From: Bacteroidaceae bacterium
GTDB lineage: Bacteria > Bacteroidota > Bacteroidia > Bacteroidales > Bacteroidaceae
Assembly: GCA_016280855.1 (NCBI GenBank)
Contig: JAEEHP010000023.1
Location: 1-64,000 of the forward strand
Direction: 5' to 3'
Length of the DNA: 64,000 nucleotides
Shown here one piece after another: positions 53,261 to 61,519 of this stretch (its first letter is position 1; the number at the start of each line of letters is the position of its first letter). The translations under genes were made by a program, and so were the position numbers. Below the pieces are notes generated by a model. The model searched no databases. It was not told where the DNA came from and saw only the letters and a program-made list of their open reading frames with translations.

Positions 53261-53977
53261 ATGGAAGTTATCAGAGAACTAAACTATCAGCTTGGCAACC
53301 TGTTCGGAGTCACGCTGTTCGACCCTCAGCAATTCATTTCCCTGCTGATTCGTTTCACGATTAACATCATCGTGGTGAGCATCATCGCTCGCTGCTTCTA
53401 CTTTCCCCGCAGTCGTCGTCACGACTATGCCTTCATCTTCATCTTGATGGCCCAGAGCATCTTCCTGTTGGTAAGCTTGATGGAAGGTGATGGCATGGCT
53501 ATGGGTGCGGCAATGGGTCTGTTTGCCATCTTTGGCATCATGCGTTTCCGCACCGAGGCGGTGCCAATCCGCGAGATGACCTACCTGTTCATGCTCATCG
53601 CGTTGAGCGTGGTGAACGCCGTAGCCCATGGTGACTACCACCCAAAGGCCGATTACTGGGACGGCGTAGGCATCGTGACGCTCTTGTTCGTGAACATCGT
53701 CTTCATCGTCATGGCTTGGATTTTCGAGAGCTCGAAGGTGATGAGCCAGGAGGCTTCGAAGATCATCCTCTTCGACAACGTCAACCTCATCGCACCCGAA
53801 AAGCGCGAGGAACTGAAGGCTGAGCTGGAGAAGCGCACAGGACTGAAAATCACGCGCATCGAAGTCGGCATGATCGACTACCTCAAGGACAGCGTCATGA
53901 TCCGTATCTTCTACAATGACCCATCAGATGTCGCCAACAGCATCGCCCGCTACGGACGGATGCCAAAGGAGATGTGA
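53261..53977 (+). CDS. DUF4956 membrane protein
   Basis: The 238-residue protein has about four membrane helices (residues about 22-45, 53-70, 75-95 and 120-155) including AMGAAMGLFAIFGIMRFRTEAVPIREMTYLFMLIALSVVNA, the DUF4956 core, and a cytoplasmic C-terminal ferredoxin-like half. DUF4956 genes are regularly next to VTC genes and may channel the polymer across the membrane; this is inference. Confidence 0.85.
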   Translation: MEVIRELNYQLGNLFGVTLFDPQQFISLLIRFTINIIVVSIIARCFYFPRSRRHDYAFIFILMAQSIFLLVSLMEGDGMAMGAAMGLFAIFGIMRFRTEAVPIREMTYLFMLIALSVVNAVAHGDYHPKADYWDGVGIVTLLFVNIVFIVMAWIFESSKVMSQEASKIILFDNVNLIAPEKREELKAELEKRTGLKITRIEVGMIDYLKDSVMIRIFYNDPSDVANSIARYGRMPKEM

Positions 53978-53981
53978 TGGG

Positions 53982-54044
53982 ATTGGACAATTGGACAATA
54001 TACAATTTGACAATTTACAGTTTGCAATTTGACAATTCATTCAA
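53982..54044. repeat. Tandem array (ACAATTTG/TTGGACAA)
   Basis: Degenerate 8-9 base units around TTGACAATT fill the DUF4956-DUF2490 gap. The array ends five bases before the next ATG. Confidence 0.8.
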
Positions 54045-54048
54045 TGCA

Positions 54049-54912
54049 ATGAGACGCTTTTTACTCTGTACCCTCTGTTTATTTGGTGTCCTCTGTGTGT
54101 CGACATATGCCCAGGACACCGAGAACTACGGTGCCGTTTGGACCGAGGTGGGCGCCACGAAGGTGCTGCCCTATAACCTGAGCCTCGAAGGCGGCGTGGG
54201 TTTCCGCACCTTGGACTGGTTCCACGATGCCAACCGCTTCGACGCCAGCATCGGTCTGGGCTACAAACTCGGCAAGTACCTGAAGTTCGGGCTGAGCTAC
54301 ACGTTCATCGAGCGCCGCTACCTCGAGAAGACGGAGTATAAATATGCCGGCGACTACGATTTCTCCTCTTATCAGGGAGCAGTTTTTGTTGCCCCGGACG
54401 GCTTGTCGTACGACTACGAGGGCTACAACATCGATGGCGCCCATTGGGCGCAGCGCCACCGTGTGTCCTTCGACATCACCGCCGACAAGCGTTTCTGGAA
54501 GACCCTGCGCATCAGCTTGCGCGAGCGCTATCAGTTTACGCATCAGTCTTCGCGCGCCGTGGACCGCACGAAGTTGCGCGAGCCGTCCTTCGACGGCAAT
54601 GTCGTGAGCTATGCCGAGGAAGAACAGACGGTGAAGGAGAAGGAGGCGTGGAACCGCCACCTCCTGCGCTCGCGACTCAAATTCGCCATCGACAAGAAAG
54701 GATGGAACTGGGAGCCCTTCGTCAGCGCTGAGCTGCACAACGACCTAGGCAATAGCTGGCACCTGGACAAGATACGCTGCGCTGCCGGCACGGAATATGC
54801 CATCTCCAAGCAGCACAAAGTCTCAGCCGCCTACGTTTTCACCCACGAGAACGACGATGACGGCAACGAGAACATCCACGCCATCAGCGTGGGCTATAAG
54901 TTTAAGTTCTAA
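54049..54912 (+). CDS. DUF2490 outer-membrane protein
   Basis: The ATG at 54049 gives 287 residues with a signal peptide (LLCTLCLFGVLCVSTYA). The rest alternates polar and hydrophobic strands (YNLSLEGGVGFRTLDWF, YLKFGLSYTFIERRYLE, HRVSFDITADKRFWKTLRISLRERYQF, HAISVGYKFKF at the end), the DUF2490 beta-barrel pattern. The function is unknown. It is placed between DUF4956 and a carbohydrate-binding lipoprotein, so it may be the outer-membrane part of the same system. A frame from 53974 would add repeat-coded residues and is unlikely. Confidence 0.78.
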   Translation: MRRFLLCTLCLFGVLCVSTYAQDTENYGAVWTEVGATKVLPYNLSLEGGVGFRTLDWFHDANRFDASIGLGYKLGKYLKFGLSYTFIERRYLEKTEYKYAGDYDFSSYQGAVFVAPDGLSYDYEGYNIDGAHWAQRHRVSFDITADKRFWKTLRISLRERYQFTHQSSRAVDRTKLREPSFDGNVVSYAEEEQTVKEKEAWNRHLLRSRLKFAIDKKGWNWEPFVSAELHNDLGNSWHLDKIRCAAGTEYAISKQHKVSAAYVFTHENDDDGNENIHAISVGYKFKF

Positions 54913-54938
54913 GAATACCTACTTAAATATCGACTTTT

Positions 54939-56474
54939 ATGAAACACAAATTTCCTTTGATCCTACTTGCAATGATCGCCCTCACGAACCTGGCAGTAGG
55001 ATGTCACGACGATGATTCGAACGAACCTACGCCAAGCGACACAACACAAACCAAGCCCCCTGTATTGAAGCCTGCCGAAGGTCTTGTGCAAAACCTGACA
55101 ACAGAGGCCGGGGAGGCCATCATGCTGAAAGTAGTCGCGACGGATGGTACTGACATCACCGGATGGAGTTTCGCCTGGAGCAAAGGAACAGATACGGATG
55201 CCCTGACTAAAGATGACCAGCAGGCCACCGACACCTACATCTTTGCAGAAACAGTTGCTGGCACCTATTATGTAGCTGTCAAGGCGACCAATGCAGACAA
55301 GACCTTGACAACGGATGCATATACCTTCACGGTCACTGTCAATGAGGCAGCACCCATAGACAGCACCGTTTACATTAAATGGAGCGGCATGACGGCAACC
55401 ATTGAAATGGCCGACGACTTGAGTGACGCGATCACATACGAGATTAACGGTGCTGACGTCGTGCTGACCAACAACAATGTCGAGAACGAGTTCCTTTTCG
55501 TGCTCAGTGGCACAAGTCAGTCGGGATCGTTCACCTATAATGGCACGTTCAAGACATCGTTCCAGTTCGATGGTCTCAATCTCACCTCCACCAACGGCGG
55601 CGCCATCGACATACAATGTGGCAAGCGCATCAAGCTCAACTTGAAGGACGGCACCACCAATACGCTCGCCGACGCTACCACAGGCGAACAGAAAGCGGCT
55701 TTCAACTGCCAGGGCCACATGGAGATTGACGGTAGCGGCACCTTGAGCATTGCCGGCAACCGTCGTCACGGATTGCGCACGAAAGAATACCTTCAACTGA
55801 AACAGAATGTAGGAGCCATCGGCGTAGCTGCAGCTGCCGATGGCATCCACTGCGGCGAATTCTTCCTGATGGACGGTGGCGAGATCACCCTGAGCGGCAT
55901 CTCGGGCGATGGCTTGCAGGTGGAGACAGATCCCGGCTCGGAAGAAGTGCTCAATGGTCAGTTCATCATGAATGGCGGCAGTATCAACCTCATCATGACA
56001 GCAGAGGACACCAAGGGCATTCGTCTCGACATCGATTCGTTGAACCAAACCTCGCCAGTGATGAAGATTCTTGGCGGCTCAATTACCGTGGATCTCACCT
56101 CTACGGCTCTCGGTGCCAAGGCCATAGCCAGTGACGGCGACCTCATCATCGGCAGCAGCACCACGAATCCCACTGTGGACATCAACGTGGCTGCCGAGAC
56201 CTTCACCGATCCCACCACCTCCGAAGAGAACCGCGCCACAGGCATCAAGGCCGACAAGACGCTGACCATAGCCGGAGGCACGACGACCGTAATCGCCTCC
56301 GGTAAGAAGAGCCGCGGCGTACGTGCAGCAAAACTGGTGGCTGCCGGCGGCACGCTCACCGTGAAGAACACGGGCAGCAAGAGCCAAGGCATCAAGCTCG
56401 ACGGAGCCAAGACAAATACTGATTATTATCAGGAAACGGGCGGCACCGTAAATTGCACCAACTGGAAGTACTAA
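54939..56474 (+). CDS. Cthe_2159-type carbohydrate-binding lipoprotein
   Basis: The 511-residue protein has a lipoprotein signal (NLAVGC, Cys22), a PKD/Ig-like domain (about residues 40-125) and a long beta-helix of the Cthe_2159 type (PF14262): VVLTNNNVENEFLFVLSGTSQSGSFTYNG, GGAIDIQCGKRIKLNLKDGTTNTL, HMEIDGSGTLSIAGNRRHGLRTKEYL, ADGIHCGEFFLMDGGEITLSGISGDG. Such domains bind acidic plant or cell-wall polysaccharides in the founding member. It is often linked to VTC-DUF4956 genes. Confidence 0.83.
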   Translation: MKHKFPLILLAMIALTNLAVGCHDDDSNEPTPSDTTQTKPPVLKPAEGLVQNLTTEAGEAIMLKVVATDGTDITGWSFAWSKGTDTDALTKDDQQATDTYIFAETVAGTYYVAVKATNADKTLTTDAYTFTVTVNEAAPIDSTVYIKWSGMTATIEMADDLSDAITYEINGADVVLTNNNVENEFLFVLSGTSQSGSFTYNGTFKTSFQFDGLNLTSTNGGAIDIQCGKRIKLNLKDGTTNTLADATTGEQKAAFNCQGHMEIDGSGTLSIAGNRRHGLRTKEYLQLKQNVGAIGVAAAADGIHCGEFFLMDGGEITLSGISGDGLQVETDPGSEEVLNGQFIMNGGSINLIMTAEDTKGIRLDIDSLNQTSPVMKILGGSITVDLTSTALGAKAIASDGDLIIGSSTTNPTVDINVAAETFTDPTTSEENRATGIKADKTLTIAGGTTTVIASGKKSRGVRAAKLVAAGGTLTVKNTGSKSQGIKLDGAKTNTDYYQETGGTVNCTNWKY

Positions 56475-56499
56475 TCCGTTTTTCATGCTTAAAAGCAAT

Positions 56500-56546
56500 A
56501 AAAGTGCACGCTTCAACGTTCATATAATGATGAAGCGTGCACTTTT
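56500..56546 (+). promoter_or_regulatory. Perfect 16-bp inverted repeat over porT start codon
   Basis: Arms 56500-56515 and 56531-56546 pair perfectly around a 15-base loop. The ATG candidates at 56527 and 56530 lie in the loop or at the arm edge. In RNA this would hide the first codons of porT. Confidence 0.65.
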
Positions 56547-57234
56547 CATATTCCTGTGCTGTCTCACGGCCTGCTGCGTGCAGGCTCAGGAGCTACGCAT
56601 ACAGAACCGCCCCTATCTGGACCGGCGGTTCCTGCACTATGGCTTCTTCATCGGACTGAATATGATGGACATGGAGCCTGCCAACAACGGCTTCATTGAC
56701 CCTGAAACAGGAGAGCAGTGGTACACCGAAGTGGACAGCTACCAGCCTGGCTTCACGGTGGGTGTCCTGGGCGAGTTGCGACTGAGCCAAACATTAGGGC
56801 TGCGACTGCAACCGACCATCCACTTCGGGCAGAAGCACGTCGTATTCCACGAGCAAACGACGGGGCGCGACACGACGCAGAATCTTAAATCCACATATTT
56901 CGCTCTGCCGCTGAACCTGAAAATTGCAGCACCGCGCTACAACAATTTCCGCCCCTACGTTGTGCTGGGTGCATCGCCGACCATTGACCTCACGACACGC
57001 AAGCACGGCGCGCTGCTCACCGAGCGCTTCGACTGCTACCTCGAAATAGGCATGGGATGTGACATCTATCTCCCTTATTTCAAACTTATTCCCGAGCTGA
57101 AGTTCAGCTTCGGCCTGCGCGACATCCTTGTGCACAAGCGCAACGACCTGCTCGATGCATCGCTGATGAAATACACGCAATCCATCGACCGTGCCCCGGG
57201 AAAAATGATCTCTTTAGTCTTTTATTTCGAGTAG
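56527..57234 (+). CDS. porT: PorT-family outer-membrane protein (type IX secretion)
   Basis: The protein (about 235 residues) has a signal peptide (LFIFLCCLTACCVQAQ) and the PorT pattern: RPYLDRRFLHYGFFIGLNMMDMEP, YQPGFTVGVLGELRLSQTLGLRLQPTIHFGQKHVVF, STYFALPLNLKIAAPRYNNFRPYVVLGASPTID and the C-terminal strand MISLVFYFE. PorT is a barrel required for type IX secretion of C-terminal-domain proteins. No other type IX genes are in the window. Its start lies in a perfect hairpin. Confidence 0.85.
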   Translation: MMKRALFIFLCCLTACCVQAQELRIQNRPYLDRRFLHYGFFIGLNMMDMEPANNGFIDPETGEQWYTEVDSYQPGFTVGVLGELRLSQTLGLRLQPTIHFGQKHVVFHEQTTGRDTTQNLKSTYFALPLNLKIAAPRYNNFRPYVVLGASPTIDLTTRKHGALLTERFDCYLEIGMGCDIYLPYFKLIPELKFSFGLRDILVHKRNDLLDASLMKYTQSIDRAPGKMISLVFYFE

Positions 57235-57243
57235 CATTCGATT

Positions 57244-58887
57244 TCAGCGGGTGCTTTTGGTGTCCCTCCCCACCGTCAGGCGCAGTGTGCCGACATAACG
57301 GGCATTCTTGCCCATCTGATTGTTAGGCACGAGAATCCCATCGAGGTTCTTCAACAACTGAGGGTTAACGAAATAGGTATGGGAATGGCCGCCGATGACG
57401 ACATCGATGTTGCGCGTGGCTGGAATGAACTCATCGTCGCTGATGCCCGCGACTTTCCATCCGAGATGTGAGAGGCAAACAACGAGATCGCACTTTGCTT
57501 TATTCTTCAGATAGTCGGCGATGGGCTGCGCGGCGGCAATGGGATCGTTGTAGCGGACACCAGCGCAGGTGTGAGCCGACACAAGACCTTCCAGCTGAGG
57601 CGAGACACCGAGGATACCGATTTTCAATCCGTTGCGTTTGATAATCACGTAAGGCTTGACAATGCCTTCGCACGCCGTGCCCGTGAAGTCGTAATTGCAG
57701 CAGACGATGGGGAAGTGGGCCATACGGAACAGGCGCGCCATATTCTCCACGCCGAAGTCGAACTCATGGTTGCCAATCGTAGCGGCGTCGTAGCCCATCA
57801 GATTCATCAGCCCCACCTCGACGTCTCCATGATAGAGGTTGTAGTATGCCGAGCCTTGCGAGAAGTCGCCGGCATCAACCAGCAAGAGCTGCGGATCCCT
57901 TGCACGCAGGTCGTTTAACAATGCCGCACGACGTAGGTAACCGCCCTTGTCGGCTTGTGCCGTATCGGCGAGATTGGGATTAAGGGGTTCAACACAGGAA
58001 TGGGTGTCGTTGGTGTGCACGATGAGCAGTTCGCGCGTCTTGCTGCCGCCGACGGGTCGGATGCTCATCAATGTCTTCTCTGCTTCCTGCTGCGATGCCG
58101 CCGCCTGATGAACCGTCTCGCCAACGATGTTCATCGTGACACGTCCCTCGATGGCAGCATGAGCCTTCTGCCCTTGCTGATCCAGCAGCTTGACGTGCTT
58201 CATCAGCGTCTCGCGCACGAGTTCGTCGGTGTCGATTCGCTCCACGGCTTTCTTCATTGCCACGAGTTTGTCGTTGCCGTCAGCTACGTAGTCGAGCGTG
58301 GCAATGGTGTATATGCGATTGGGATCGATGGGTTGCCCGCCGATCGAAGCACTTTGGAGCTGCCCGTCGCTCGTGATGACGACGCGCACGACGCTGCTAA
58401 CACCTTCCCCCTTGACGGTGGCGATATTCTGCATCAGCTCCATGACGTCGCTACCCTTGAGCTTGACGATGGAGAATTTATTCTCGAACGGGGCGATGGC
58501 CATGATGTCGCCGCGGCACACACGGCCTTGAGGCAGCGCGGCACGGAGGCCGCCGATATTACAGAGGCCGAAGTCAGCCGTATAGCCCATGCGACGAGCG
58601 GCTGTTACGAAAGCGTCAGCGACCCAGTTGCTGAGCAGGCTTTCAGGACGATGACCAGGCATATAGACGGCGCTCTCACCGATATAGGGCATCCTGAGGC
58701 TGTCCACTCCGACATGGTAGGGAGCGATGAAAGCGGTAACCTTGGCATCGGGATGCGCATCCAAAGCTTTGGTGACTTCTATGCGATGAGGAACAACGCT
58801 GAGCAACTGATAGGGTGTGCTCTGGCAGCCCGTCAACACGAAAAGGATGACAAGGCTTGAGATGATGGAACGATAGGAGGTATTCAT
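57244..58887 (-). CDS. 5'-nucleotidase-family lipoprotein with swapped domain order
   Basis: The 547-residue lipoprotein (LFVLTGC, Cys21) holds the 5'-nucleotidase C-terminal domain first (about residues 60-255: ESLLSNWVADAF, GLCNIGGLRAALPQG, GDIMAIAPFENKF, YTIATLDYVADGNDK) and the metallophosphatase domain second (about residues 285-547: IVHTNDTHSC, DAGDFSQGSAYY, IGNHEFDFGVEN, LSHLGWK, IGGHSHTYF). All metal motifs are present. In usual enzymes the order is reversed. It probably hydrolyses nucleotides in the periplasm. Confidence 0.87.
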   Translation of the reverse strand: MNTSYRSIISSLVILFVLTGCQSTPYQLLSVVPHRIEVTKALDAHPDAKVTAFIAPYHVGVDSLRMPYIGESAVYMPGHRPESLLSNWVADAFVTAARRMGYTADFGLCNIGGLRAALPQGRVCRGDIMAIAPFENKFSIVKLKGSDVMELMQNIATVKGEGVSSVVRVVITSDGQLQSASIGGQPIDPNRIYTIATLDYVADGNDKLVAMKKAVERIDTDELVRETLMKHVKLLDQQGQKAHAAIEGRVTMNIVGETVHQAAASQQEAEKTLMSIRPVGGSKTRELLIVHTNDTHSCVEPLNPNLADTAQADKGGYLRRAALLNDLRARDPQLLLVDAGDFSQGSAYYNLYHGDVEVGLMNLMGYDAATIGNHEFDFGVENMARLFRMAHFPIVCCNYDFTGTACEGIVKPYVIIKRNGLKIGILGVSPQLEGLVSAHTCAGVRYNDPIAAAQPIADYLKNKAKCDLVVCLSHLGWKVAGISDDEFIPATRNIDVVIGGHSHTYFVNPQLLKNLDGILVPNNQMGKNARYVGTLRLTVGRDTKSTR

Positions 58888-58906
58888 TGTTTAAAGAGTG
58901 AAAAGT

Positions 58907-61408
58907 TCATTCTCCACTGATCACCAGTGTAGCTTTTTTCAGGCCTTTAGCTGATGCTTCGAGGGTGATGGTGCCCGGTCGGTTACTGCTTTGGACGATG
59001 GCGGTGAGCTGTCCGGCGAAGGCATGATGCTGAGGCAGATGGAAGAGGTCGAGGTTGGAGGCGTCGCCATTGGCTGCGGCTCGGAAACGGCCTGCTCCCT
59101 TGACCTTGAAGGAGACGAGGTCGGCAGCATCAGGAATGAGATTGCCGTCGCGGTCCACGACACGCACGGTGACATAGCAGAGGTCTTCGCCGTCGGCGGC
59201 GAGGCGCGTGCGGTCGGGGATGAGTTCGAGATGATGAGGACGGCCGGCTGTCTTCACGGTGACGCTGGACTCATTGGTCTGACCGGGATAGTGGGCGACC
59301 ACTTTAATCTCGCCCGGCTCATACTTCACGTTGGTCCACATGAGACGGTAGCGACGCTGAAGCCACAGGCTGTCGCCGGCAGCTTTGGCGGCCAGCGCTT
59401 CCTCGCGCGAGTACTTATATTGTATGCCCTGGCTCTTGCCGTTGACAAAGAGTTCGGCAGCAGGGGCATCGGTATAGACGAAGACGGGCACCACCTGTCC
59501 TTCATGGCCGGGCCACGTCCAATGGGGAAGCACATGCAGCGTGTGCTCACGGCGGTTCCAGATACTGCGGTAGAGGTAGTAGCGATCCTTGGGAATAGAA
59601 GCTAAATCAATGATGCCGAACACACTGGAATGCGAGGGCCAGGCATTAGTGTCGTAGGGCGAGGGCTCGCCGAGGTAGTCGAAGCCTGTCCACACGAACT
59701 GACCCATCTCCCATTCGTAGTCGTCAGCATTCGCAAAATCGACGTCTGGCGTATTGGACCACCAGCAATACTCGAGGTCGTAACCGCTGCACTGATGGTC
59801 GGGGTAGAGAGCACCAGCCCGCAGACGTGCCGGCAGCTTATAAACACCTCGGCTACTGACGGTAGAACTGGTCTCACTGCCGAGGACGACGTTCTTGGGC
59901 AGACGGGCATAAGCTTCCTCATAGCGGTTGGCACGATAGTTGAAACCCGGGATATCGAGCTGGGCTGCAAAACCGTTATTCATCGCACAATCCACCTGAT
60001 CCATGCCACAAGTGACAGGGCGTGTCGGATCCTCGCGATGGCAGATGTCCTGCAGGAAGCGGGCAACCTTGTAGCCGTCGGGAGAGCATTGCGTCGGCAC
60101 TTCATTGCCGATGCTCCACATGACGACACTGGCGTTATTGCGATAGTGATGCACCATATTGAGCATATCTTTCTCAGCCCATTCCTTGAAGAAACGGTGG
60201 TAACCATTCTTGCACTTGGCACGGTCCCATTCGTCGAAGGGCTCGACCATCATCATGAAACCCATGGAATCGCAGAGCTCTACGAGCTCGGGAGCCGGCA
60301 TATTATGACTCGTGCGGATGGCATCGCAACCCATCTCCTTCAGCAGGGTGAGCTGGCGGCGCAGCGCGGCGCGGTTGATGGCAGCGCCCAAGGGACCGAG
60401 GTCGTGATGATTGCACACGCCTTGGAACTTACGCCGCTGACCATTGAGGAAGAACCCTCGGTCAGGCACGACATCGATGCTCCTGATGCCGAATACCGTA
60501 GAGTAGGTATCCAGGAGGGTGTCATCGCTGAAGACGCGCGTGACAGCCTTATATAAATAAGGTGTTTCGGGTGACCACAACTTGGGATTAGGCACAAAGA
60601 GATTCTGCTGCAGCGGTAAGCCGTGGGCCACGGTCTGCACATTCTCTTTCTCACTGACGGGTCGTCCGTCGGGACCGAGGATCACAGTCTTCAAACGAAG
60701 CGTCTTGCCCTCGGCGTTGGCGATAGTGGCCTTCAGAGTGACTGAGGCAGCATCGGAGAGCTGTTTCGTCGTCACCTGCGTACCCCAGACATCGACGTGA
60801 ATGTCAGAAGTCGTGACAACATGTACATTGCGGTATATGCCTGCGCCACAGTACCAACGGCTGCTCTCGGCACGGTTCTCGAGGCGCACAGCAAGGGTAT
60901 TGGGCGTCCCGTCCTTGTGAATCAGGTCAGTTACGTCAACGTAGAACGAGTTGTAGCCATAGGGCCAGAATATCGCCTCTTGGCCGTTGACATAGACGCG
61001 CGCCTCGCTCATTGCCCCGTCGAAGATGAGAGTTGTCCGTGAGGCTGACTTTGAACCTTCAACGTTCACTCTTGAACTTTCAACTTTAAACTGCGTCCTA
61101 TACCATCCAACTCCGATGTAGGGCAGTCCGCCCGTGCGCCCCGTCTTGAGGCTGGCTTCCTTCTCGCCATTCTGCGTGACGGCTACGTTTTGGAGATCAT
61201 ATTCGCTGCCGAAGGGACCTTTAATAGCCCAGTCGTGCGGCACGCTGACGCGCTCCCATTTGCTGTCGTCGAAAGAGGGTTGTTCAGCACCTGGTTGTTC
61301 ACCACGAATGAAACGCCATCCGTCGCGCAACAGTTGTTCGCTGCGCTGAGCGTGGACGGGCATTAAAAAGAGAGCCATTACGGCCATGAAAACGTTAAAT
61401 CTGTGCAT
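58907..61408 (-). CDS. GH2 beta-galactosidase-family enzyme
   Basis: The 833-residue secreted enzyme (signal MALFLMPVHAQ) has a jelly-roll, an Ig-like domain, a TIM barrel with acid/base Glu in WSIGNEVP (about residue 435) and nucleophile Glu in VLGSETSS (about 510), and a C-terminal DUF4982-like and Ig domain. It removes terminal beta-galactosyl or related residues. A loop at residues about 106-121 (FKVESSRVNVEGSKSA) is encoded by a degenerate AAAGTTG heptamer repeat like those between genes. A -7 box lies 30 bases upstream on the minus strand. Confidence 0.9.
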   Translation of the reverse strand: MHRFNVFMAVMALFLMPVHAQRSEQLLRDGWRFIRGEQPGAEQPSFDDSKWERVSVPHDWAIKGPFGSEYDLQNVAVTQNGEKEASLKTGRTGGLPYIGVGWYRTQFKVESSRVNVEGSKSASRTTLIFDGAMSEARVYVNGQEAIFWPYGYNSFYVDVTDLIHKDGTPNTLAVRLENRAESSRWYCGAGIYRNVHVVTTSDIHVDVWGTQVTTKQLSDAASVTLKATIANAEGKTLRLKTVILGPDGRPVSEKENVQTVAHGLPLQQNLFVPNPKLWSPETPYLYKAVTRVFSDDTLLDTYSTVFGIRSIDVVPDRGFFLNGQRRKFQGVCNHHDLGPLGAAINRAALRRQLTLLKEMGCDAIRTSHNMPAPELVELCDSMGFMMMVEPFDEWDRAKCKNGYHRFFKEWAEKDMLNMVHHYRNNASVVMWSIGNEVPTQCSPDGYKVARFLQDICHREDPTRPVTCGMDQVDCAMNNGFAAQLDIPGFNYRANRYEEAYARLPKNVVLGSETSSTVSSRGVYKLPARLRAGALYPDHQCSGYDLEYCWWSNTPDVDFANADDYEWEMGQFVWTGFDYLGEPSPYDTNAWPSHSSVFGIIDLASIPKDRYYLYRSIWNRREHTLHVLPHWTWPGHEGQVVPVFVYTDAPAAELFVNGKSQGIQYKYSREEALAAKAAGDSLWLQRRYRLMWTNVKYEPGEIKVVAHYPGQTNESSVTVKTAGRPHHLELIPDRTRLAADGEDLCYVTVRVVDRDGNLIPDAADLVSFKVKGAGRFRAAANGDASNLDLFHLPQHHAFAGQLTAIVQSSNRPGTITLEASAKGLKKATLVISGE
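61048..61091. repeat. Degenerate AAAGTTG repeat inside GH2 gene
   Basis: On the gene's strand about six degenerate units close to AAAGTTG or GAAGGTT run in frame between YRTQF and SASRTTLIF. The unit equals that of the tadA, ilvE, VTC and frr arrays. Confidence 0.7.
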
Positions 61409-61437
61409 AATCTGTTATTTTGTCTTTGATTTGAGGG

Positions 61438-61445
61438 CAAAGATA
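61438..61445 (-). promoter_or_regulatory. -7 box of GH2 gene promoter (TATCTTTG)
   Basis: TATCTTTG on the minus strand, 30 bases before the GH2 start, back to back with the promoter at 61490. The two lie in one 110-base divergent gap. Confidence 0.68.
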
Positions 61446-61489
61446 AGTAGTTTTTTCCAAACTCTGCTCGTCAATTGCAAAAAACTTAC

Positions 61490-61497
61490 TATCTTTG
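61490..61497 (+). promoter_or_regulatory. -7 box of LptF/G gene promoter (TATCTTTG)
   Basis: Preceded by GCAAAAAACTTAC, the same left flank as the heptamer promoters at 43599 and 52328 but with no heptamers. It places transcription start near 61506. Confidence 0.7.
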
Positions 61498-61519
61498 CGC
61501 CGCTTTTATGGCCGCAACG

